From the NCBI GenBank assembly GCA_030065095.1, contig JASJDP010000004.1, positions 62,001 to 126,000 on the forward strand: a DNA stretch of 64,000 bases, written 5' to 3'. This DNA is from Rhodobacter sp. GTDB lineage: Bacteria > Pseudomonadota > Alphaproteobacteria > Rhodobacterales > Rhodobacteraceae. How positions within the stretch are numbered: position 1 is the stretch's first letter; each line of letters opens with the position of its first letter. The translations under genes were made by a program, and so were the position numbers. This document shows, piece after piece, positions 38,904-50,764 of the stretch. The notes under the pieces were generated by a model that was given only the letters and a program-made list of their open reading frames with translations, searched no databases and had not been told where the DNA came from.

Positions 38904-39505
38904 GCCGCCACCCTCCGGCGGTGTTCGGCCTCGGTCAGATGATAGCGCGGCGTGATGAATTCCTCGGCCCGCCGGATCCAGCCGCCCTTGCCGCCGTCGC
39001 GGCGGCGGGCGTATTTCCGCGACGCCGGCCGCCGGTCCGCCAGGGCGTAGTAGTAGTTCCGCCGCGCGATCCCGTAGGCGTCGGCCAGATGATCCGGTGC
39101 GCTGACCTCGGCAATCCGCGCGGCCTCGATCGTCTGCGGCCCGATGGCGCCGTCGACCGCGACGCTTTGCCCCATGTCGTTCAACAGCCGCTGAAGGATC
39201 TTCACCGCGTTCGCGCCCCCATTGACGAACATGTCGAACACGCTCGCCTGCAGCGTCCGCGGCAGCGCCGAGATTCGCGGCCGGTGGAAATAGTGATCGA
39301 CAAAGATCTGCCGCGCCTGCGCCTTGGTCAGCCGCTTGACATCCTCTGGCGTGATGCGGCCGTCCTTGTCCAGATCGAGCCCCAGCCGCGCCATTGTGCC
39401 GATGGTCACGCCGAATTTCGTCGCCCCGCCCGGATCGTCGGGATCGTTCACGTAACCGCCCTCGCGGGCGATGATTTCGTCTGCAATCGCTTCAACCGAT
39501 TTCAT
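38894..39505 (-). CDS. GH108-type endolysin with peptidoglycan-binding domain
   Basis: A 203-residue muramidase-like protein. The N-terminal motif EGGYVNDPDDPGGATKFGVT (about 16-35) carries the catalytic Glu of glycosyl hydrolase family 108, and about 95-180 is a PG_binding_3-type domain (DMFVNGGANAVKILQRLL, DGAIGPQTI). No signal peptide, so release needs the neighbouring holin. It is the first gene of the endolysin-holin-XhlA cassette. In Rhodobacter capsulatus such an endolysin/holin pair, located apart from the main capsid cluster, lyses cells to free GTA particles. No other phage gene is present in this window. Confidence 0.85.
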   Translation of the reverse strand: MKSVEAIADEIIAREGGYVNDPDDPGGATKFGVTIGTMARLGLDLDKDGRITPEDVKRLTKAQARQIFVDHYFHRPRISALPRTLQASVFDMFVNGGANAVKILQRLLNDMGQSVAVDGAIGPQTIEAARIAEVSAPDHLADAYGIARRNYYYALADRRPASRKYARRRDGGKGGWIRRAEEFITPRYHLTEAEHRRRVAAWG

Positions 39506-39569
39506 GTCGCTTGTGCCCCAATGCTCAGGAAAACGGGGCAGAGCGTTGTCGATTTCGGTTAAATTTTCG

Positions 39570-39590
39570 GAACCTAACCGCTCGGTTCCT
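39570..39590 (-). terminator. weak hairpin at the ccmE stop
   Basis: GGAACC and GGTTCC around a 9-nt loop overlap the ccmE stop codon and are followed on the minus strand by GAAAATTTAA. The short stem and mixed A/T run make it a weak terminator, but it would partly insulate the lysis cassette from ccmE transcription. Confidence 0.45.
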
Positions 39591-40017
39591 GATAGACGCC
39601 CTGGTCCTTCAGCGCGTCGACGACCTCTTTCGGCATATAGGTTTCGTCATGTTTTGCCAATATTTCAGTCGCTTGAAAGACGCCGTTGATGTACTTTCCG
39701 GTACCGACCATGCCCTGACCCTCTTCAAACAGGTCCGGCAGCACGCCGGTATAGGCCACCGGGATCGACGCCCCCCCATCGGTCACGCTGAAGGTCACGG
39801 TCTCGCCCTGACCCCGCACCAGCGTGCCCTCTTCGACCAACCCGCCAAGGCGGAAGGTTTCGGTCGGCGCGGGCGGTTCCTCGGCCACCTGGCTCGGCGC
39901 GCGGAAGAAATTGATCCCGTCGCGCATCGCGTAGCCGATCAACGCCGTCGACAGCGCCAGCGCCACCGCGGCCACAAGGATCACCTGGATCCGGCGTTGT
40001 TTTTTGAGACCTTTCAT
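39574..40017 (-). CDS. ccmE: cytochrome c-type biogenesis haem chaperone CcmE
   Basis: A 147-residue periplasmic OB-fold protein anchored by one N-terminal helix (about 11-30) that carries haem from CcmC to CcmF. The covalent haem site is LAKHDETYMP with His123 and Tyr127 (HxxxY). ATG 40017 follows GGAGGAG; the frame is open to 40044 without support. It is separated from ccmF by the three-gene lysis cassette. Confidence 0.95.
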   Translation of the reverse strand: MKGLKKQRRIQVILVAAVALALSTALIGYAMRDGINFFRAPSQVAEEPPAPTETFRLGGLVEEGTLVRGQGETVTFSVTDGGASIPVAYTGVLPDLFEEGQGMVGTGKYINGVFQATEILAKHDETYMPKEVVDALKDQGVYQEPSG

Positions 40018-40089
40018 CGCTCCTCCTGCCGGCCCGGATGCCATGCCGGGCCATCGACGTCGTTGACCTACCTCAAATAGGGGGCGCAG

Positions 40090-41118
40090 TCATGGATACA
40101 AAGGCGGCGCCAAAAGACCGGTCGTCTCATCGAGGCCCAGCATCAGGTTGGCATTCTGAACCGCCTGCCCGCTGGAGCCCTTGGTCAGATTGTCGAGCGT
40201 CGCGATCACCGTCGCCCGCCCCGGCCTGCGGTCGCCCACCACGCCGATATGTACGAAGTTCGACCCCCGCACATCCTTCATCGCGGGCGCCTGGCCAAGC
40301 GGCAGCACCTCGACGAACGCCTCCTGCGCATAGGCCGCCGCCAGCACCTTGTGCACCGTTTCGGCGTCGCCCCGCACATAGGCCGTCACCAGAATGCCGC
40401 GCGTCGCCGGGATCAGATGCGGGGTGAACTGCACCTGCACGGGGCGTCCGGCAATGGCGGAAAACTCCTGATCGAACTCCCCCAGATGCCGGTGCGTTCC
40501 ACCCAAGGAATAGCCCTTAACGTTCTCGAACAGCTCGGAAAACAGCAAATGCTCCTTCAGCGACCGTCCGGCACCTGAGGTGCCGGCCTTCAGATCGATG
40601 ATGATCTCGTCGAGATCGATCACCTTTTGTTCGATCAAGGGCCGCAGCGCAAACTGCCCGGTGGCGGCGTTGCATCCCGTCCCGGCGACCAGCCGCGCAC
40701 CCCGGATCCGGTCGCGGTAGAACTCGGTCAATCCATAGACCGCGTCGCCCTGCAGATCCGGGGCCGAATGCGGCTTGCCGTACCACTTGGCATAGGCGTC
40801 CGGATCGCGCAGCCGGAAATCCGCGCTGAGGTCGACGACCTTAACATTGGCGGGTAAGGCTTTGATAACGCTCTGCGATGTGGCATGCGGTAAGGCGCAG
40901 AACACCAGATCGAGTCCGGAAAAATCGATCTCTTCGATCTTCACCAGCCGCGGCAGATCGAGATGCCGCAAATGCGGGAACACGTCCGCCATCTCCAGGC
41001 CCGCCTTGCGGTCGGCGGACAGGGCGGCAATCCGCATGGATGGATGGGTGGCGATCAGCCGGATCAGTTCGGCGCCCGTGTAGCCGGATGCGCCCAGAAT
41101 GGCGATGGAATGGGTCAT
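40090..41118 (-). CDS. argC: N-acetyl-gamma-glutamyl-phosphate reductase
   Basis: A 342-residue NADPH enzyme, the third step of arginine synthesis. The Rossmann start [16 protein letters not shown], the catalytic Cys in [15 protein letters not shown] (about residue 149) and the general-base His in [14 protein letters not shown] (about 212) are intact. Family-typical length. It is followed by ccmE about 70 bp later and preceded by murI with a 41-bp gap on the same strand. Confidence 0.95.
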   Translation of the reverse strand: MTHSIAILGASGYTGAELIRLIATHPSMRIAALSADRKAGLEMADVFPHLRHLDLPRLVKIEEIDFSGLDLVFCALPHATSQSVIKALPANVKVVDLSADFRLRDPDAYAKWYGKPHSAPDLQGDAVYGLTEFYRDRIRGARLVAGTGCNAATGQFALRPLIEQKVIDLDEIIIDLKAGTSGAGRSLKEHLLFSELFENVKGYSLGGTHRHLGEFDQEFSAIAGRPVQVQFTPHLIPATRGILVTAYVRGDAETVHKVLAAAYAQEAFVEVLPLGQAPAMKDVRGSNFVHIGVVGDRRPGRATVIATLDNLTKGSSGQAVQNANLMLGLDETTGLLAPPLYP

Positions 41119-41159
41119 GTCAGACTCCGGAATGTCGGAAACGAAAAAGGCAAAGGCCG

Positions 41160-41972
41160 TCAGGCCGCGACGAACTCGATTTTTCGTCGCAGGAAGCGCG
41201 TCGCCTGATCCGACACGCGTCTGGCATCGCCCGTGGTCAAGAACATCGCCGTGTCACCGGTTCCGTACATGCTCGGATGGCGCTGCAGATAGTCCGAAAG
41301 GCTGGCGGCCACAAGCCTGGGCTGGCTGTAAACCTCCACCCCGGCCCCCAGCGCATCCTGAAACGTGTCCTCGACAATCGGGTAATGCGTGCATCCCAGC
41401 ACCGCCGCCTGCGGCTCCGGCATCTTGCGCTTCAGCGCGTCGACATGGGACCGTACCAGCGCCTCGGCCAGGATCATGTCGCCATCCTCGATGGCATCCA
41501 CGACGCCCCCGCAGGCCTGAGCTTCGACGTCCACCCCTATGGCGCGAAACGCCAATTCCCGCTGAAACGCGCGGCTGCGCACGGTGGCGGGGGTGGCAAA
41601 CAGGGCCACATGCTTGACCGCGACCTCGCGCGGTGGCGAGTTGTCGCCCCATTGCCGTTCGGTCAGCGCCTCGATCATCGGCACGAACACGCCCAGCACC
41701 CGCTTGTCGCGCGGCACCCAGTTTTCCTGCATCCGGCGCAAGGCGACGGCGCTGGCCGTGTTGCAGGCCAGAATCACCAGATCGCACCCCGCCTCGAACA
41801 GCCGCGAAGCGCCTGCCGTGGTCAGCGCATAGACATCGTCAGGATCCCGCACCCCGTAGGGCGTGTGCGCATTGTCACCGAAATAGACGAAGGGCACCTC
41901 GGGCAACGCCCGCGCCGCTGCCTCCAGAACGGTCAGCCCGCCCAGACCCGAATCGAAAATGCCAACGGCCAA
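41160..41972 (-). CDS. murI: glutamate racemase
   Basis: A 270-residue enzyme making D-glutamate for peptidoglycan. The two catalytic cysteines are in [11 protein letters not shown] (about residue 69) and [11 protein letters not shown] (about 193), and the N terminus shows the family's [11 protein letters not shown]. Family-typical length. It starts 5 bp after the stop of the acyltransferase gene, so the two are probably one transcript. Confidence 0.94.
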   Translation of the reverse strand: MAVGIFDSGLGGLTVLEAAARALPEVPFVYFGDNAHTPYGVRDPDDVYALTTAGASRLFEAGCDLVILACNTASAVALRRMQENWVPRDKRVLGVFVPMIEALTERQWGDNSPPREVAVKHVALFATPATVRSRAFQRELAFRAIGVDVEAQACGGVVDAIEDGDMILAEALVRSHVDALKRKMPEPQAAVLGCTHYPIVEDTFQDALGAGVEVYSQPRLVAASLSDYLQRHPSMYGTGDTAMFLTTGDARRVSDQATRFLRRKIEFVAA

Positions 41973-41977
41973 TTAGC

Positions 41978-42853
41978 TCAAGCCTTCCACCGATCCTCGA
42001 ACTCAAACCCATAGTCCATGGATTCGAGCGGTTTCGGCGACAGGGCATACGTCTGCAGCCGCAGAAAATCCATCATCGATTTCGGATCGCGATGCGCGTC
42101 CAGGTCGGATTTCGCGATCGGCTCGCCCACCACGATCTTGACCGGCTCGTCGACCCGCGCGCGGAATTCGTTGATCAGCAACGCCATGCGCAGCGTATAG
42201 TGCAGGTGGCTCGCCACCTGGAACAGCCGCGAATTGTGACCGTCGAAATAGATCGGCACCACCGTCGCATCGGATTTCGCGATCATCTTGGCGGTAAAGG
42301 TCCGCCAGGCCGGATCCAGCGGCTGGGAAAACGGCTTTTTCGACGTCGCGACCGTGCCGCCCGGAAAGATCCCGATCGCGCCGCCATCCGCCAGGTACCG
42401 CAACGCCGTTTTCCGAGTCGTGACGTTCAGCTTCATCGCCTCCTTGGTCTCGTCGAACGAAATCGGCAGGATGATCTTGTCCAGCTCTTCGGCCTTGCGG
42501 AACACCCGGTGCGCCAGAATCCGGAAATCGCCCCGCACCAGGCTCAGGATATGGCCCATCATCAGGCCGTCGAGGATGCCGTAGGGGTGGTTCGAGATCA
42601 AAATCAGCGGCCCGTCGGCCGGGATGTTGTCCAACCGGCCGCCCACCACGTTCAGGCTCAGCCCGTAGCGTTCGACCATCACCTGCCAGAAATCGCGCCC
42701 GCGCGCGACCTCGTGCTCGTACCCCTTCGCCCGCTTGATCAGCCGCAGCCGCCCGGTGGCGTTCTCGACGATCCGGATGACCGCGCGTCCGCCCTTCGAC
42801 TGCGCCGACCCGGCATAGCTGATCTCTCGTGTCGCTTGACCTTTGGCCCCCAT
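41978..42853 (-). CDS. lysophospholipid acyltransferase family protein
   Basis: A 291-residue acyltransferase (PlsC-like fold), acting at the inner membrane. The catalytic HX4D appears as SNHPYGILDG (about residues 87-96), and FPGGTVATSK (about 162) is the second conserved block. It has no strong N-terminal membrane helix. It resembles the OlsA/hemolysin-type acyltransferases that make ornithine or related lipids; which acceptor it uses is unknown. First gene of a minus-strand run that continues with murI and argC. Confidence 0.8.
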   Translation of the reverse strand: MGAKGQATREISYAGSAQSKGGRAVIRIVENATGRLRLIKRAKGYEHEVARGRDFWQVMVERYGLSLNVVGGRLDNIPADGPLILISNHPYGILDGLMMGHILSLVRGDFRILAHRVFRKAEELDKIILPISFDETKEAMKLNVTTRKTALRYLADGGAIGIFPGGTVATSKKPFSQPLDPAWRTFTAKMIAKSDATVVPIYFDGHNSRLFQVASHLHYTLRMALLINEFRARVDEPVKIVVGEPIAKSDLDAHRDPKSMMDFLRLQTYALSPKPLESMDYGFEFEDRWKA

Positions 42854-42941
42854 CCGGCCTTGACCCCGTTTCTTGCCCGACCGTGTCGTAACAGTTTAAC
42901 GACACCATGTAACGTGTATACGAAGTTCGTGCCCCGCGCGA

Positions 42942-45900
42942 TTACTCCGCCGCCTGTTTCACCGTTGCCCCCGGAGCCCGCAGAACCGCCAACAACTCTT
43001 CGCGCCGCTTGGCCGCCTTGGCCTCGTTTTCGGCCTTCACCGGACCGAAACCACGGATCTGCAACGGCAGTGCCGCCAGCGCAACCGCCGCCTCCAGCTT
43101 GTCGCCCGACATCTCGGGCAACGCGGACATATCCGCCTCGAACTGCCGGATCAATGCACGTTCCATCCGCCGTTCCGCCGTCCGGCCGAACGGATCGAAC
43201 GGTGTGCCCCGCAACCACTTCAACCGCGCCAGCAGTCCGAACAGCCGCACCGCGCCCGGGCCGAATTCCCGTTTGGCCGGGCGACCGTCGGGCCCCGTCT
43301 TGGACAGAATCGGCGGTGCAAGGTGATAGGTCAGCTTCAAATCGCCGTCGAACTCGGTCCTTGCCTTTTCTCCGGTCTGCAGCAACAGCCGGGCGACTTC
43401 GTACTCGTCCTTATAGGCCAACAGCTTGTGGTAGCCTTCCGCTACCGCTGCCTTCATCCGGTCGTCCTGGAACCGGTCCACGAGTTTGCGGTATCGCCTG
43501 GCCAGCCGCGCACCCTGATACGCCACCAGATGCGACTCGCGGAACGCGATCTTGTCATCGAGCGTCTGCGGCATCTCCACCACATTCGACTTGGTCATCC
43601 TGCCGGCGGCATCCGGGTTCAGCACCGCCCACCGGCCATATTCGAAGGCCTGCTTGTTTCGCTCCGCGGCGGCGCCGTTCAATTCGATCGACCGCAGAAT
43701 CGCGTCGTGGCTCAGCGGTATCAGCCCGCGCTGCCAGGCCGCGCCAAAGATCATCATGTTGGAGAATATCGTGTCGCCCAACAGCGCCTTGGCCAGATCC
43801 GTGGTGTCGAACATCACCAGCCCGTCCTGCATCCGACGTTCAAGGACCAGCCCCAACTGGTCCGAGGGCAAGCGAAAATCAGGGTTGCGGGTGAAGTCTC
43901 CCGTAATGATCTCATGGCTGTTCACCACGGCCCGTGTGCGCCCGGTGCGGATCAGATCAAGGGTCTTGGCCCCCGCGCTCACGACCAGATCGCCGCCGAT
44001 CAGCGTGTCGCATTCTCCTGGCGCGACCCGGACGGTGCTGATGTCGTCCTGCCGGTTGGCCAGGCGGCAATGGATATGCACGGCGCCGCCCTTTTGGGCG
44101 ATCCCCGCCATCTCCATCAACGCGACGCCCTGGCCGTCGAGATGCGCCGCCATCGCCATCACCGCACCGATGGTCACCGCCCCTGTGCCACCGACGCCGG
44201 CAACGACGACATTGTGGGTACCGTAGATCTGCGGCAACGCCGGCATCGGCAGGTCGCTCACGTCGACCGAGGCCGTGGCCGACTTGCGGATTTTGGCGCC
44301 GGCCACGGTCACGAAGCTTGGGCAGAACCCGTTGACGCAGGAAAAATCCTTGTTGCACGACGATTGGTCGACCGCCCGTTTGCGGCCCAACTCGGTCTCG
44401 ACCGGCACGATCGACACGCAATTCGACTGCACCCCGCAATCGCCGCAGCCTTCGCAGATATCGGTGTTGATGAAGACCCGCTTGTCGGGGTCGGGAAACT
44501 GGCCACGCTTGCGCCGCCGACGTTTCTCGGCGGCGCAGGTTTGGACGTAAATAATGGCAGATACGCTTTTGTATTTTTTGAATTTTTCTTGAACGCTCAG
44601 CAGGTCGGCACGTTCGTGATGCGTAACCCCGCTGGGAAAAACCGACAGGTCCAAATCCTCTTTGGCGTCATAGACAAGCGCCACGTTGCGCACGCCCATC
44701 GCCAAGAGCTCGCGCGCGATCTGCTGCGGCGTCAGCCCGCCGTCGTTGCCCTGGCCGCCCGTCATGGCCACGGCATCGTTGAACAGGATCTTGTAGGTGA
44801 TGTTGACGCCCGCCATCAGGGCAAACCGGATCGCCTGCACGCCGGAATGATTGTAGGTCCCGTCGCCGAGATTCTGGAACATGTGATCGCGCTTGGAAAA
44901 CGGCGCCTCTCCGACCCAGTTCGCGCCTTCGCCGCCCATTTGGGTAAAGCCCAGCGTCTCGCGCTCCATGTCCTGGACAAGATAGTGGCAACCGATCCCG
45001 GCATAAGCCCGGCTGCCCGCGGGCAGTTTGGTCGACGTGCTGTGCGGACAGCCCGAACAGAAATATGCCGTGCGCTCGGGAACGTCCACGACGTTGTCGG
45101 TTCTGTTATCTTCCGCAATGGCTTGCCTGGCGGCCTTCAAGCGATCGCTGCCGCGGCCCTCGCGGATCAGGATGTCGCCGAGCTTGCGCGCGATCATGAT
45201 CGGATCCAGCACAAAGCGCGTCGGAAACAGCTCGCTGCCGTCCTCGTCGCGCCAGCCGAGCACACGGCGCCCGCGCCGGTCGTGATAGGTCGCCTCCTTC
45301 AGTTGCAACTCGATCAGCTTGCGCTTTTCCTCGACGACGACGATCAGGTCCAGCCCCTCGGCCCAATCGATGATCCCCTTGCGGTTCAGCGGATAGGTCT
45401 GCCCGATCTTGTAGGTCGTCAGCCCCAGCCGCGCCGCCTCGTCCGCATCGATGCCCAAGAGCGACAGCGCGTGGGTCAGGTCCAGCCAGTTCTTGCCGGC
45501 CGCGACGAATCCGATCTTCGCCCCCGGTCTGCCCCAAACGCGATTGTCGATTTTGTTCGCCTGGGCAAAGGCTTCGGCGGCGAACCTCTTGTGATCGACC
45601 AGCCTCTCCTCCTGCTCGATCCGTTCATCGTCCAGCCGGATGTTCAACCCGCCCTCGGGCATGTCGATGGCAGGCTCGACGAATGCCATCCGGTCGACAC
45701 GGCCATCGACCACCGACGTCGCCTCGACGGTGTCCTTCATCAGCTTCAGTCCGACCCAAAGCCCGGAAAACCGCGACAAGGCATAGCCGTAAAGCCCGTA
45801 GTCCAGGATTTCCTGCACGCCCGCCGGCGACAGAACCGGCAGGTTCGCATCGACCAGCGCCCAGTCGGACTGGTGCAACGTCGAGGAGGATTCGCCGGTA

Positions 45901-46340
45901 TGGTCGTCCCCCAGCGCCATGATCACGCCGCCGTTTTTCGACGAGCCGGCGAAATTCGCGTGCCGTATCACGTCGCCGGACCGGTCGACGCCGGGCCCCT
46001 TGCCGTACCACAGGCCAAAGACTCCGTCGAACCGGCCTTCGCCCCACAACTCCGCGTGCTGCGTCCCCCACAGCGCCGTCGCCGCCAGGTCCTCGTTCAG
46101 ACCGGGCTGAATGACGATATCGGCCGCCTTGAGATCCTCCTGCGCCCGCGCCATCTGCATGTCGACCATGCCCAGGGGCGATCCACGATAGCCCGAGATA
46201 TAGCCCGCGGTGTTCAATCCCGCCGCCCGGTCACGTGCCTTTTGCATCAGCATCAGCCGTACCAGCGCCTGCGTGCCGTTCAGCAAGACGGGCGACTTTT
46301 CCAGGTCAAACCGATCGTGAAGCGTCACATCCTGTCGCAT
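42942..46340 (-). CDS. indolepyruvate ferredoxin oxidoreductase family protein (fused alpha and beta parts)
   Basis: A 1132-residue TPP-dependent 2-oxoacid oxidoreductase that decarboxylates aryl pyruvates to acyl-CoA. The N-terminal part (about 1-560) carries the TPP-type core (e.g. CSGCPHSTSTKLP and GGQGNDGGLTPQQIA), a CEGCGDCGVQSNC iron-sulfur motif lies at about residue 640, and a GVGGTGAVTIGAV Rossmann-like gamma part at about 720 follows, with a C-terminal tail. ATG 46340 follows GAGG; the longer frame to 46388 is less likely. Divergent from the LysR gene, which is a natural regulator. Confidence 0.9.
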   Translation of the reverse strand: MRQDVTLHDRFDLEKSPVLLNGTQALVRLMLMQKARDRAAGLNTAGYISGYRGSPLGMVDMQMARAQEDLKAADIVIQPGLNEDLAATALWGTQHAELWGEGRFDGVFGLWYGKGPGVDRSGDVIRHANFAGSSKNGGVIMALGDDHTGESSSTLHQSDWALVDANLPVLSPAGVQEILDYGLYGYALSRFSGLWVGLKLMKDTVEATSVVDGRVDRMAFVEPAIDMPEGGLNIRLDDERIEQEERLVDHKRFAAEAFAQANKIDNRVWGRPGAKIGFVAAGKNWLDLTHALSLLGIDADEAARLGLTTYKIGQTYPLNRKGIIDWAEGLDLIVVVEEKRKLIELQLKEATYHDRRGRRVLGWRDEDGSELFPTRFVLDPIMIARKLGDILIREGRGSDRLKAARQAIAEDNRTDNVVDVPERTAYFCSGCPHSTSTKLPAGSRAYAGIGCHYLVQDMERETLGFTQMGGEGANWVGEAPFSKRDHMFQNLGDGTYNHSGVQAIRFALMAGVNITYKILFNDAVAMTGGQGNDGGLTPQQIARELLAMGVRNVALVYDAKEDLDLSVFPSGVTHHERADLLSVQEKFKKYKSVSAIIYVQTCAAEKRRRRKRGQFPDPDKRVFINTDICEGCGDCGVQSNCVSIVPVETELGRKRAVDQSSCNKDFSCVNGFCPSFVTVAGAKIRKSATASVDVSDLPMPALPQIYGTHNVVVAGVGGTGAVTIGAVMAMAAHLDGQGVALMEMAGIAQKGGAVHIHCRLANRQDDISTVRVAPGECDTLIGGDLVVSAGAKTLDLIRTGRTRAVVNSHEIITGDFTRNPDFRLPSDQLGLVLERRMQDGLVMFDTTDLAKALLGDTIFSNMMIFGAAWQRGLIPLSHDAILRSIELNGAAAERNKQAFEYGRWAVLNPDAAGRMTKSNVVEMPQTLDDKIAFRESHLVAYQGARLARRYRKLVDRFQDDRMKAAVAEGYHKLLAYKDEYEVARLLLQTGEKARTEFDGDLKLTYHLAPPILSKTGPDGRPAKREFGPGAVRLFGLLARLKWLRGTPFDPFGRTAERRMERALIRQFEADMSALPEMSGDKLEAAVALAALPLQIRGFGPVKAENEAKAAKRREELLAVLRAPGATVKQAAE

Positions 46341-46500
46341 GGTACAAGCCTCGACTTCCAAGAACTGATCAGTCCCATTATAGGTCAAAATTCCTGACCT
46401 ACAAAATCAATTCAATGATATCCCTCAAAGGCCCGTCGGATGAAGCGTCCCGCTAATTTCTGTACCAGCGCGCCCGAATCCGGGTAAGGCTTGCGCCATC

Positions 46501-47409
46501 ATGGATTGGGACAAGCTAAGAATCTTTCACGCCGTCGCCGACGCCGGCAGCCTCACCCACGCGGGCGAGACCCTGCATCTGTCGCAATCGGCCGTGTCGC
46601 GCCAGATTCGCGCGTTGGAGGAATCACTCAACGCCACGCTCTTCCACCGCCACGCCCGCGGCCTGATTCTCACCGAACAGGGCGAGCTTCTGTTCGACGC
46701 CACCAACGCGATCAACCGCCGCCTCGACACCGCCGAGGCGCGCATCCGCGACAGCCGGGAAGAGGCGTTCGGAGAACTGCGGGTGACCACCACCACCGGA
46801 TTCGGCACGCTTTGGCTCGCCCCGCGCCTGCCGGCGTTGTATGAAAAATACCCCGACCTGAAGATCGACCTGATGCTGGAAGAACGTGTGCTCGACCTGC
46901 CGATGCGCGAGGCGGACGTGGCGATCCGGATGAAGGAACCCAGCCAGGCCGACCTGATCCGCCGCCGCCTGATGGGCGTGCACATGCGGCTTTACGCAAC
47001 GCCCAGATATCTTGAAAGGACCGGCACGCCCGAGACCCTGCCTGATCTGACCGACCACCGCCTGATCTGCCAGAACACCACCAGCTTTCAGGTCAGTGCC
47101 GGTGCCAGCCTCGTGCAGGAACTGCTGACCTACGACGTCCGCTCGCTTTTGACCGTCAACAACTATTTCGGCGTGTTGCAGGGCGTCCTGAACGACCTTG
47201 GAATCGGCGTGCTGCCCGACTACCTGACCGAGGACTTCCCCGATCTCATCCGTGTCCTGCCGGATGTCGAATCCAACGAGGTGCCTGTGTTTCTCGCCTA
47301 TCCCGAGGAACTGCGGAACTCCAAGCGCATCTCTGCCTTCCGCGATTTCGTGATGGAGGAGATCATCGCCTATCGCCGGAAGCAAAAGGATGAGGCGGCG
47401 CGCCTGTAA
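46501..47409 (+). CDS. LysR family transcriptional regulator
   Basis: A 302-residue regulator with a typical N-terminal helix-turn-helix (about residues 1-60; HAVADAGSLTHAGETLHLSQSAVSRQIRALE) and a C-terminal ligand-binding domain (about 90-295). It is divergent from the indolepyruvate oxidoreductase gene with 160 bp between the starts, the usual position for a LysR regulator of its neighbour. A T-N11-A operator should lie in that space; I saw no clear one. Its transcript probably ends at the terminator at 47558. Confidence 0.93.
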   Translation: MDWDKLRIFHAVADAGSLTHAGETLHLSQSAVSRQIRALEESLNATLFHRHARGLILTEQGELLFDATNAINRRLDTAEARIRDSREEAFGELRVTTTTGFGTLWLAPRLPALYEKYPDLKIDLMLEERVLDLPMREADVAIRMKEPSQADLIRRRLMGVHMRLYATPRYLERTGTPETLPDLTDHRLICQNTTSFQVSAGASLVQELLTYDVRSLLTVNNYFGVLQGVLNDLGIGVLPDYLTEDFPDLIRVLPDVESNEVPVFLAYPEELRNSKRISAFRDFVMEEIIAYRRKQKDEAARL

Positions 47410-47772
47410 CTGTGGCAGATATGCATATGCTGCATGGCAGCAATGCATCGTATTTACGCATTCTGCCTTGATCGGCGGCAAGCGCGCGCCTACGTTCGAG
47501 CTTGACGCTGTGGGATGAGGCAACTCTCCTTTTCGGCGTATACCTCCCTGTTGGACTGGCCGGGCCAAAAGCCCGGCCTTTTTTTGTGCACACCAAGACC
47601 GCTCCGTCGGCCGGCTCGGCCGGCCTCCACAGCGATCGCCACCGGCCCCGGCGCATTGCGCGGCGGCGTGTCGGTGCAACGGGGCAACCGCAACGGATCC
47701 CTCGGCGCGACCGGTCCCTTTTCCTGCCGGTCTGCATCCCGTATGACGCCGTTCAAAGGCGGGGGGACGTGC
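47410..47772 (+). other. spacer with possible small RNA before purL
   Basis: About 360 bp. It holds a short inverted repeat (TGCTGC/GCAGCA, near 47430), a promoter-like pair TTGATC (47468-47473) and TACGTT (47491-47496, 17-bp spacing), a strong terminator (47558-47585) and the purL leader. A transcript starting near 47500 would be about 80 nt and carries CUCC/CCUCCC pyrimidine motifs in its single-stranded middle. No coding frame is credible. Confidence 0.45.
47558..47585 (+). terminator. rho-independent terminator after lysR
   Basis: An 8-bp GC-only stem GGCCGGGC/GCCCGGCC around a 5-nt loop CAAAA, followed by seven T. It ends the lysR transcript or an RNA encoded just before it and separates both from purL. 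Confidence 0.93.
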
Positions 47773-49932
<2,160 letters not shown>

Positions 49933-49945
49933 CGGAGGCCACCAG

Positions 49946-50605
49946 ATGACCGCACCCGTCTATATGTTCGACGCAGCCGACAAGCCCAGCCTTCCAGCGC
50001 ACCCGGTGCCCCTGATCCGTGCCACCGGCGAGACGCTCAAGGGCTACGGCTGCCTGGTCGATGACCCCGAGAGCTTCGAGATCGAAATCACGCGCTGGCC
50101 CGCGAAAGGATGGCGCCCCGTCGACGAAGACAGCGGGGATGAAGGCGGCGTGGCCGAAGGCATCTTCCACAGCGACTGGCGCGGCGACGTGCTCTTTGGC
50201 GCCAATGCGGCGGTCGCGGGCAACTATGTGCTCGGCTGGTCCGCCGCCGATCCCAGGACCGCAAGCGCCGAAACCCGATCCGCCCCCCGCCGCGCGGTCT
50301 ATCTGTGGCACATGAACTACCACCCCGATGGCGGGCAGCTCTTTTTTCCGCTGGACAACAAACCCTTCGTCGTCCCCGCCGCCCTGCCCGGTGACGACAT
50401 CACGCCGGACAAGGTCGTGGCCTTCTGGTGCGACGGCGGCCAGGGGCTCTATATCCACGCCGATATCTGGCACGAAGGCGTCTTTCCTGTCACCGACAGC
50501 CAGCGCTTTCTCGACCGGCAAGGCAAGGTTCACGCCCGCGTCAGCTGTGATTTCGGCGCCGAGTTCGGCGTCTATCTCGAGGTGCCGCTGCCCGAAACCC
50601 TGTGA
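49946..50605 (+). CDS. ureidoglycolate lyase family protein
   Basis: A 219-residue protein with the AllA-type cupin signature in its C-terminal half: FPLDNKPFVVPAALPGDD (about 131-148), CDGGQGLYIHADIWHEGVFPV (about 160-180) and VHARVSCDFGAEFGVYLEVPLPE. AllA cleaves ureidoglycolate to glyoxylate and urea in purine breakdown. It follows purL by 13 bp. No other allantoin gene is near, so its substrate here is inferred. Confidence 0.8.
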   Translation: MTAPVYMFDAADKPSLPAHPVPLIRATGETLKGYGCLVDDPESFEIEITRWPAKGWRPVDEDSGDEGGVAEGIFHSDWRGDVLFGANAAVAGNYVLGWSAADPRTASAETRSAPRRAVYLWHMNYHPDGGQLFFPLDNKPFVVPAALPGDDITPDKVVAFWCDGGQGLYIHADIWHEGVFPVTDSQRFLDRQGKVHARVSCDFGAEFGVYLEVPLPETL

Positions 50606-50764
50606 CGGCGCCACACTATCCGATCGAAATGGATGTGACCGGCCCGGGCGGCGATGGATGCACATGGCGTGCGCCAAGGCGCACTTATTTTGACGACCGC
50701 CCACGCCTTGCAGACCGCGCCCGGCCAATCTATTTCTAAATGAACAGCCAAGGACGCATCTTTC

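Noticed and set aside
43323-46397. 1024-residue open frame antisense to the indolepyruvate oxidoreductase gene
   Set aside because: No recognisable domain, typical antisense shadow composition; the minus-strand gene has clear motifs.
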